DNA of 10,845 nt from contig JAKJDA010000001.1 of assembly GCA_022706165.1 (NCBI GenBank), forward strand, positions 33,153-43,997, in the 5' to 3' direction. A program made the translations under genes and the position numbers. The stretch is from Candidatus Hydrogenedentota bacterium (lineage in GTDB: Bacteria > Hydrogenedentota > Hydrogenedentia > Hydrogenedentales > SLHB01). The notes under the pieces were generated by a model. That model was not told where the DNA came from, ran no database searches, and saw nothing but the letters and a program-made list of their open reading frames with translations. How positions within the stretch are numbered: the first letter of the stretch is position 1; every line of letters begins with the position of its first letter. Shown piece after piece: positions 7,200 through 10,845 of the stretch.

Positions 7200-7925
7200 T
7201 CAACGCCCCAGAAAGAGGCGTTCGGCCAGAAAATGCGGCAGACCCGCTTGAACAATGCGTTGCGCCGCTTCGTCGATGGGATATTCCACGCGCACGAGCG
7301 TGTACATGTTTTGCTTTGTGTCCAGAATTCCGAACGCGGCCCGCGGATCGCCGTCGCGCGGTTGCCCCACCGATCCCGGGTTGATGAAAAAGGTCTTGTC
7401 GTGTCCCAGTTCGAAGGTTGCCTTATCGTCGAGCGAGTAGATGCCGTCGGAGGAAAAAATGCCCGGGGAATGGGTGTGCCCGAAGAAGCATAACGAGCAC
7501 CCTTGGGCCTGCATGAAGGGAAGGTGGGGCAATACGTCTTCCCAACTAAACAAATAGCTGTCGCGATCGGTGGGCGATCCGTGGACAATCATGAAGCCTT
7601 CGAACTCGAGGTAATCGGGCAGGGATCGCAGCCATTCCAGGTTGTCCTGGGTCACGTTCTCGCGGGTCCAGAGCGCCGCGGACAGGGCGATGGGGTTGAA
7701 TCCCCATGGTTCCTCGATGCCGCAGGCGACGGCGTCATGGTTGCCGCAGATGGTCACGATGCTGCGCTGGCGCATGGCTTCCACGCACGCATTCGGATCG
7801 GCGTTGTATCCCACCACGTCGCCCAGGCACAGGACTTGGTCCACGTCGGAGCGATCGATGACATCCAAGACAGCCGAGAGCGCCTGAATGTTTGCGTGCA
7901 AATCGGAGATTATGGCGTATCGCAC
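7200..7925 (-). CDS. Calcineurin-like metallophosphoesterase (YfcE/MJ0936-type)
   Basis: A 241-aa cytoplasmic protein with the complete two-metal phosphoesterase motif set: D8-x-H10 (SDLHAN), G35-D36 (LGDVVGYN), G61-N62-H63-D64 (CGNHDA), H115 (VHGSP), G149-H150-T151-H152, and the family-typical INPGSVGQPRD (181-191). This set belongs to the small bacterial and archaeal phosphodiesterases of the calcineurin-like superfamily 2 (MJ0936/YfcE-type), which hydrolyse phosphomono- or diesters with Mn or Ni. The true substrate is seldom known. The start is GTG, with AAGGGA 8 bases upstream and a promoter-like pair further up. It is the first gene of a unit with hisB, 14 bases away, so a phosphatase job linked to histidine synthesis is conceivable but not shown. 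Confidence 0.93.
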   Translation of the reverse strand: MRYAIISDLHANIQALSAVLDVIDRSDVDQVLCLGDVVGYNADPNACVEAMRQRSIVTICGNHDAVACGIEEPWGFNPIALSAALWTRENVTQDNLEWLRSLPDYLEFEGFMIVHGSPTDRDSYLFSWEDVLPHLPFMQAQGCSLCFFGHTHSPGIFSSDGIYSLDDKATFELGHDKTFFINPGSVGQPRDGDPRAAFGILDTKQNMYTLVRVEYPIDEAAQRIVQAGLPHFLAERLFLGR

Positions 7926-7980
7926 CCCGAAAGTCCCTTATTCCGGCAGGCGGTCTGTTCGCTTGCCTGTGTTGGGCGCA

Positions 7981-8009
7981 AGGATACCGTGCGTTCCCGC
8001 TGATTGCAA
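7981..8009 (-). promoter_or_regulatory. Putative sigma70-like promoter for the phosphoesterase-hisB unit
   Basis: On the minus strand, TTGCAA (8004-8009) and TATCCT (7981-7986) are separated by exactly 17 bases. Transcription would start near 7974, giving a leader of about 50 bases before the GTG at 7925. The pair sits in the 155-base gap after the 347-aa gene. Found by eye. Confidence 0.5.
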
Positions 8010-8080
8010 TGTTGCGGAAAGCCGCTCGTGCGGGGCGGACGCGGCGTTGCGGCGCGCGGCGATGGAGGGGGGCGCCTGGC

Positions 8081-9124
8081 TTATGCTTCCTCTTCCTTTC
8101 CTTCCCGCAGTTCGTGATACGCCCGCCGCAGGTTTTGCCACACGAGTTCCGGGTCGCCGGCGCTGGGCTTGTCCAAGGGCGCGCCCGACTGATAGTCGCG
8201 GTAGGACCACGCGCTTAGGATGTCCACGTCCATGTCCGCGCACAGGCGCGCGGCATGGGCGGCATCGCTCTCGTGGCGGGCGTCCTGGTCAAAAGCGCAT
8301 ATCCATGCCTCGGCCAGCTTGCCGCTTTCACGCGCGATGCCAACGGCCTCGCCGACATGGCGCGAGATGTACTCGCGCTGGGTGATGTCGCTATTGGGGC
8401 GCCAATAGGCCGTTACGCCGAATGCATCAAGATCGCGCACCGACGCCAAGGCCTTTTTGAATTCGAGCGAATCGTTGGGAGCCAGGCACACCGAAGCGAT
8501 AAGGTGATCGCCTCGGGATTTGATGGCGCTGCTGAAACAGTCGAGAAGCGCCGCCATGGTTTGGGCGCGGAACGACGCGGTCTCGGGGGTGTCGTGGTCG
8601 GGCATGTCGCCACTGGCCCAGCCGCGATAAGCCGCTTTGCAATCCGCGCACCGACACGGCGTCTCTCCGGGTTCCAGCGATCCAAAGTGCGACGGAAGCG
8701 ACCACGAAGGCAGGTAGGCCAGCAATCCGGCAGGGCCGTACTTGGTCATGAGGTCCTCCACGACCCATTGGAAGTACGACCGGACGGCGGGCTTGTTGGG
8801 ACAACTCATGGGGATGGCGCGTCCGTTGGAGGTGATGCAGTTATATTCCGGGTGACTGGCGGTGAAGATGCTGGCGTGCCGGCCTCCGCCCAAAATGTTG
8901 CCGAAACCGGAAAGCGCGAACATGACGACCAGGTCGACCTCTTGCGCGAAGTCGACGGCGCGCCGGATCACGTTTGGCGCCTCTAGCAACATGGCCTCCG
9001 TTACAGGGATGTAAACGCCGTCGCACACCTGCGCGATCTCGTCGAGATCTTTGCGCAACGTGGCAGGGTAGGGGTTGATGTGGTAGACGACGTTGAATTC
9101 GATGGCGTGTTCTTGCATATCCAT
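8081..9124 (-). CDS. Uncharacterised TIM-barrel protein, glycoside-hydrolase-like, with C-x-C-x2-C cluster
   Basis: A 347-aa protein without signal peptide or membrane segment. Alternating strands and helices (IEFNVVYHIN, CDGVYIPVT, VDLVVMFAL, GLLAYLPSW, HLIASVCLA, DAFGVTAYW, AEAWICAF, VDILSAWSY) fit a (beta/alpha)8 barrel. Two stretches recall uncharacterised GH-like proteins: SCPNKPAVRSYFQWVVEDL (107-125), and C157-x-C159-x2-C162 (CRCADCKAAY), a probable metal or structural site. In the relatives I remember, an LD-type acidic strand end lies between these two stretches; here the strand reads GLLAYLPSW, with no acid. Candidate acidic residues near the C-terminal strand ends are E272 and D310. 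The ATG start at 9124 has AGCAGG 5 bases upstream and a stronger GGAGG 12 bases upstream. It is transcribed away from the BatD-like/moxR unit. Substrate and activity unknown. Confidence 0.85.
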   Translation of the reverse strand: MDMQEHAIEFNVVYHINPYPATLRKDLDEIAQVCDGVYIPVTEAMLLEAPNVIRRAVDFAQEVDLVVMFALSGFGNILGGGRHASIFTASHPEYNCITSNGRAIPMSCPNKPAVRSYFQWVVEDLMTKYGPAGLLAYLPSWSLPSHFGSLEPGETPCRCADCKAAYRGWASGDMPDHDTPETASFRAQTMAALLDCFSSAIKSRGDHLIASVCLAPNDSLEFKKALASVRDLDAFGVTAYWRPNSDITQREYISRHVGEAVGIARESGKLAEAWICAFDQDARHESDAAHAARLCADMDVDILSAWSYRDYQSGAPLDKPSAGDPELVWQNLRRAYHELREGKEEEA

Positions 9125-9198
9125 GAGCGCCTGCTTCCTCCATCATGGGCTTCGCGTCGGCCCGGTTGATTGCGGGACTTTCTGCAGCATCCGATCCT

Positions 9199-9227
9199 AT
9201 CAAACCATATTGCGGCCCAAGGCGCAA
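9199..9227 (-). promoter_or_regulatory. Weak promoter candidate for the 347-aa TIM-barrel gene
   Basis: On the minus strand, TTGCGC (9222-9227), a 17-base spacer and TTTGAT (9199-9204). Several overlapping -10-like words (TAGGAT, TTTGAT) exist here, so the exact boxes are uncertain. Confidence 0.25.
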
Positions 9228-9259
9228 CCTGTTTGGAGACCGGGAACCAAGAATTGTTG

Positions 9260-9277
9260 GCCGGAACATTGTCCGGC
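9260..9277. repeat. Perfect 6-bp inverted repeat (possible operator)
   Basis: GCCGGA, then a 6-base spacer ACATTG, then TCCGGC. No T-run follows on either strand, so it is not a typical terminator. Its place between divergent genes suits a regulator site, but such short repeats also occur by chance in GC-rich DNA. Confidence 0.35.
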
Positions 9278-9450
9278 GAGATTGGCTGAAAGACAGGGGA
9301 TGCCCATGGAACGTGCCTCAGATGAGTGCGCCGGGAAGAGGAAACCCGATTTCGGGCATGAGAGAGGGGTGCTTGCATGAGATAAACCACGTCATGACAA
9401 AAAGATAGGGAAAATTGTGCCGATCGGCATGAAACGTGCTCTGCTCTGGC

Positions 9451-10302
9451 ATGATTCCTGGGCAGCATAAAAGCGCGATTCGGCGTTGTCTGCTGGGCAT
9501 GGCGTCGGCGATGTTGGCCGGCGGCGTGACGTGGGCCGACCCTCCCGAATTGAAGGTGACTCCGGAGGAGGGGACTTTCCGGACGGGGCGTCCCTTTCAT
9601 GTTCGTTGTGAAGTGCAGTGGCCAGGCGATCCGGCGGCCTATGCCGTGCCGCCTGTTGAGATAGGCGCTATCGACTGGGGCTCGGTCGCGACGGGCCCCA
9701 GCGAGGCGACCGTTCGCGATGGGATGAATGTGGTGTCGCAGACGATCACGATCACCCCCAACCAATCGGGAACATTCACATTGCCAGAGATAAAAGTTGC
9801 TCTTCAGGGCCCCGAGGCTCCTCCCGCGCCGGCGACTTCCGAGTCCCCAACGCACCCCGGCGAAACGAGCGTTCCCCAACCGCTCCTTTCGTTCCCCCAG
9901 TCTGTCTCGGTATATCCGGACAGAACCTCCGCATGGGTCGTCGGCATCCTCGGGGCCCTCCCCCCCTTTTTGCTGGGCATATGGCTTGTCCGCCGGAAAC
10001 GGCGCAGGGCGATCGGGGCTGAGATGCCGGCGTCTCCGGCATCGCAGGCGGATATCGAGTCCGCGTTGCAGGCGGCGCGTCAACACAGAATCGATGGCGA
10101 TTTTTACGGATTCTACCGCGAACTTAGCCGGACTGCGGAACCGCTCGCGCCCTATGACGGCGAGTTGGGCCAGGTGATGGCGGAGCGGCTGCGGCAGACG
10201 GGATATGGCGGATTGCGCCCGTCCGAGGATATGATGGACGGCGATTTTCGCGCCGTAGAGCGCGCGTTTGAGCGATGCCGGGCGCAAGGGCATTGCATGT
10301 AA
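9451..10302 (+). CDS. BatD-like membrane-anchored protein, MoxR-associated
   Basis: A 283-aa protein. Residues 1-29 form a likely Sec signal peptide (basic HKSAIRR, hydrophobic CLLGMASAMLAGG, probable cleavage after TWA-29). Residues about 33-118 make one beta-sandwich-like domain resembling BatD repeats (TFRTGRPFHVRCEV near its start, VVSQTITITPNQSGTFTLPEIKV near its end). A Pro/Ser-rich linker follows, then a membrane helix at about 161-180 (AWVVGILGALPPFLLGIWLV) with positive RRKRRR after it. The cytoplasmic tail (200-280) contains DGDFYGFYRELSRTAEPL, like the helical C-terminal module of BatD/DUF4381-type proteins. BatD proteins work with MoxR and VWA-domain proteins in envelope stress or complex assembly. 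It is shorter than usual BatD, with one sandwich domain only. The ATG at 9451 is preferred because it gives the better signal peptide, though no clear SD is seen. moxR follows after 56 bases. Exact family name moderately sure. Confidence 0.82.
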   Translation: MIPGQHKSAIRRCLLGMASAMLAGGVTWADPPELKVTPEEGTFRTGRPFHVRCEVQWPGDPAAYAVPPVEIGAIDWGSVATGPSEATVRDGMNVVSQTITITPNQSGTFTLPEIKVALQGPEAPPAPATSESPTHPGETSVPQPLLSFPQSVSVYPDRTSAWVVGILGALPPFLLGIWLVRRKRRRAIGAEMPASPASQADIESALQAARQHRIDGDFYGFYRELSRTAEPLAPYDGELGQVMAERLRQTGYGGLRPSEDMMDGDFRAVERAFERCRAQGHCM

Positions 10303-10325
10303 CATCGTGATCGGCTGCAATCAAG

Positions 10326-10340
10326 CGGCTGCGGAAGCCG
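10326..10340 (+). repeat. Small hairpin before the moxR ribosome site
   Basis: CGGCT, a 5-base loop GCGGA, then AGCCG, lying just before the purine-rich GAAAGGGAG. The CGGCTGC word also occurs at 10312-10318. It is too short and lacks a T-run for a terminator, but could affect moxR translation. Low certainty. Confidence 0.25.
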
Positions 10341-10358
10341 GAAAGGGAGTGGCGTGAA

Positions 10359-10845
10359 ATGACCGTGTCCGTGGAGAGTATCCGGAGAAATGTCGAGGCG
10401 CAGTCGCGCTTTGTGAGCAGACTCAGGTCCGAAATCGCCCGCGTGATCGTTGGACAACAGTACATGGTGGACCGACTGCTGGTTGGGTTGCTCGCCAATG
10501 GACACATCCTCGTCGAAGGCGTGCCGGGCCTTGCCAAAACCACAGCCGTCAAGACCTTGGCCCAGGCGCTGGACTGCAAGTTCAGCCGCATCCAGTTCAC
10601 TCCGGACCTGCTCCCCGCCGACCTTATCGGCACGATGGTCTACAGTCCGAAAGACGGCGGCTTCACCACGAAAAAAGGCCCGATCTTCGGCAATATTATC
10701 CTCGCGGACGAAATCAACCGTGCGCCCGCCAAAGTGCAGAGCGCGCTTCTCGAGGCGATGCAGGAGCGGCAAGTCACCATCGGCGAATCGAGCTATGCCC
10801 TCGAAGAGCCATTCATGGTTTTGGCGACGCAGAATCCAATCGAGC
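10359..10845 (+). CDS. MoxR-family AAA+ ATPase, N-terminal part (runs off window)
   Basis: The frame is open for 162 codons from ATG to the window edge. Hallmarks: [17 protein letters not shown] (29-45), Walker A GVPGLAKT (54-61), [13 protein letters not shown] (80-92), [22 protein letters not shown] with Walker B ILADE (114-118), the helix [18 protein letters not shown] (125-142), and sensor-1 region ATQNPIE (156-162). This is the classic MoxR pattern. MoxR ATPases act as chaperones that activate or assemble metalloenzymes and envelope complexes together with VWA-domain proteins. Upstream GGGAG (10345-10349) lies 9 bases before the ATG. The BatD-like gene 56 bases upstream is on the same strand and probably in the same transcript. 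DUF58 and VWA-domain genes are expected past the right edge. The C-terminal lid domain is not visible. Confidence 0.96.
   Translation, partial: MTVSVESIRRNVEAQSRFVSRLRSEIARVIVGQQYMVDRLLVGLLANGHILVEGVPGLAKTTAVKTLAQALDCKFSRIQFTPDLLPADLIGTMVYSPKDGGFTTKKGPIFGNIILADEINRAPAKVQSALLEAMQERQVTIGESSYALEEPFMVLATQNPIE

Larger units (their letters stand above)
9125..9450. other. Divergent intergenic region, no gene seen
   Basis: About 326 bases between two outward-reading units. Short open frames here are not supported by a ribosome site or a protein-like composition. It holds a perfect inverted repeat (9260-9277), a weak minus-strand promoter candidate, and an A-rich stretch near 9388-9416. It should contain the promoters of both flanking genes. 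Confidence 0.7.

Noticed and set aside
7186..7203. Longer hisB from TTG at 7203
   Set aside because: It adds MKKGIS ahead of the conserved start and overlaps the phosphoesterase stop; AAAGGA is well placed for ATG 7185.
9436..9450. GTG start for the BatD-like gene
   Set aside because: It adds MLCSG before the signal peptide without a ribosome site; ATG 9451 gives a more regular signal peptide. Not fully excluded.
9001..10320. A 439-codon frame on the minus strand across the divergent region
   Set aside because: It is antisense to the BatD-like gene and overlaps the start of the 347-aa gene in another frame. Its composition is Arg/His/Pro-rich, as in shadow frames.

Overview
This is a GC-rich bacterial window of densely packed genes. 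Start codons often carry a Shine-Dalgarno (SD) sequence, and GTG starts are common (five of ten genes). No tRNA, rRNA, CRISPR array, insertion sequence or integrase was seen. The mix is a MoxR/BatD-type locus, an HDOD signalling protein, two large glycoside-hydrolase-like proteins without signal peptides, and GT4 glycosyltransferases. It resembles Gram-negative groups rich in carbohydrate-active genes, such as the Planctomycetes-Lentisphaerae area or Hydrogenedentes-like candidate phyla. That placement is a low-confidence inference.

Nearly everything from 1 to 9124 is on the minus strand, so it reads right to left. Gene by gene: a 347-aa TIM-barrel-like protein with a C-x-C-x2-C cluster (9124-8081); a calcineurin-like metallophosphoesterase (7925-7200) followed 14 bases later by monofunctional hisB (7185-6592), then a tandem universal stress protein (6525-5695); an HDOD-domain protein (5517-4630) with a tiny acidic coiled-coil protein behind it (4568-4323); and a tightly overlapping unit made of a 911-aa glycoside-hydrolase-like protein (4200-1465), a complete GT4 glycosyltransferase (1468-317) and the N-terminus of a second GT4 glycosyltransferase that leaves the window (336-1). 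The last three overlap by 4 and 20 bases, which points to translational coupling and a joint task in making or remodelling a glycan.

From 9451 to the right edge the plus strand carries a divergent unit: a secreted, membrane-anchored BatD-like protein and the start of a MoxR AAA+ ATPase. MoxR loci normally continue with DUF58 and VWA-domain (Bat) genes, which should lie just beyond the window. The roughly 326-bp gap between the two divergent units holds a perfect 6-bp inverted repeat and possible promoter elements, but no convincing gene.

Two sigma70-like promoters could be read by eye on the minus strand: one before the metallophosphoesterase-hisB unit and one before the 911-aa gene. The most interesting items are the unassigned 911-aa and 347-aa proteins, the overlapping glycan unit, and the pairing of a phosphoesterase with a stand-alone hisB.
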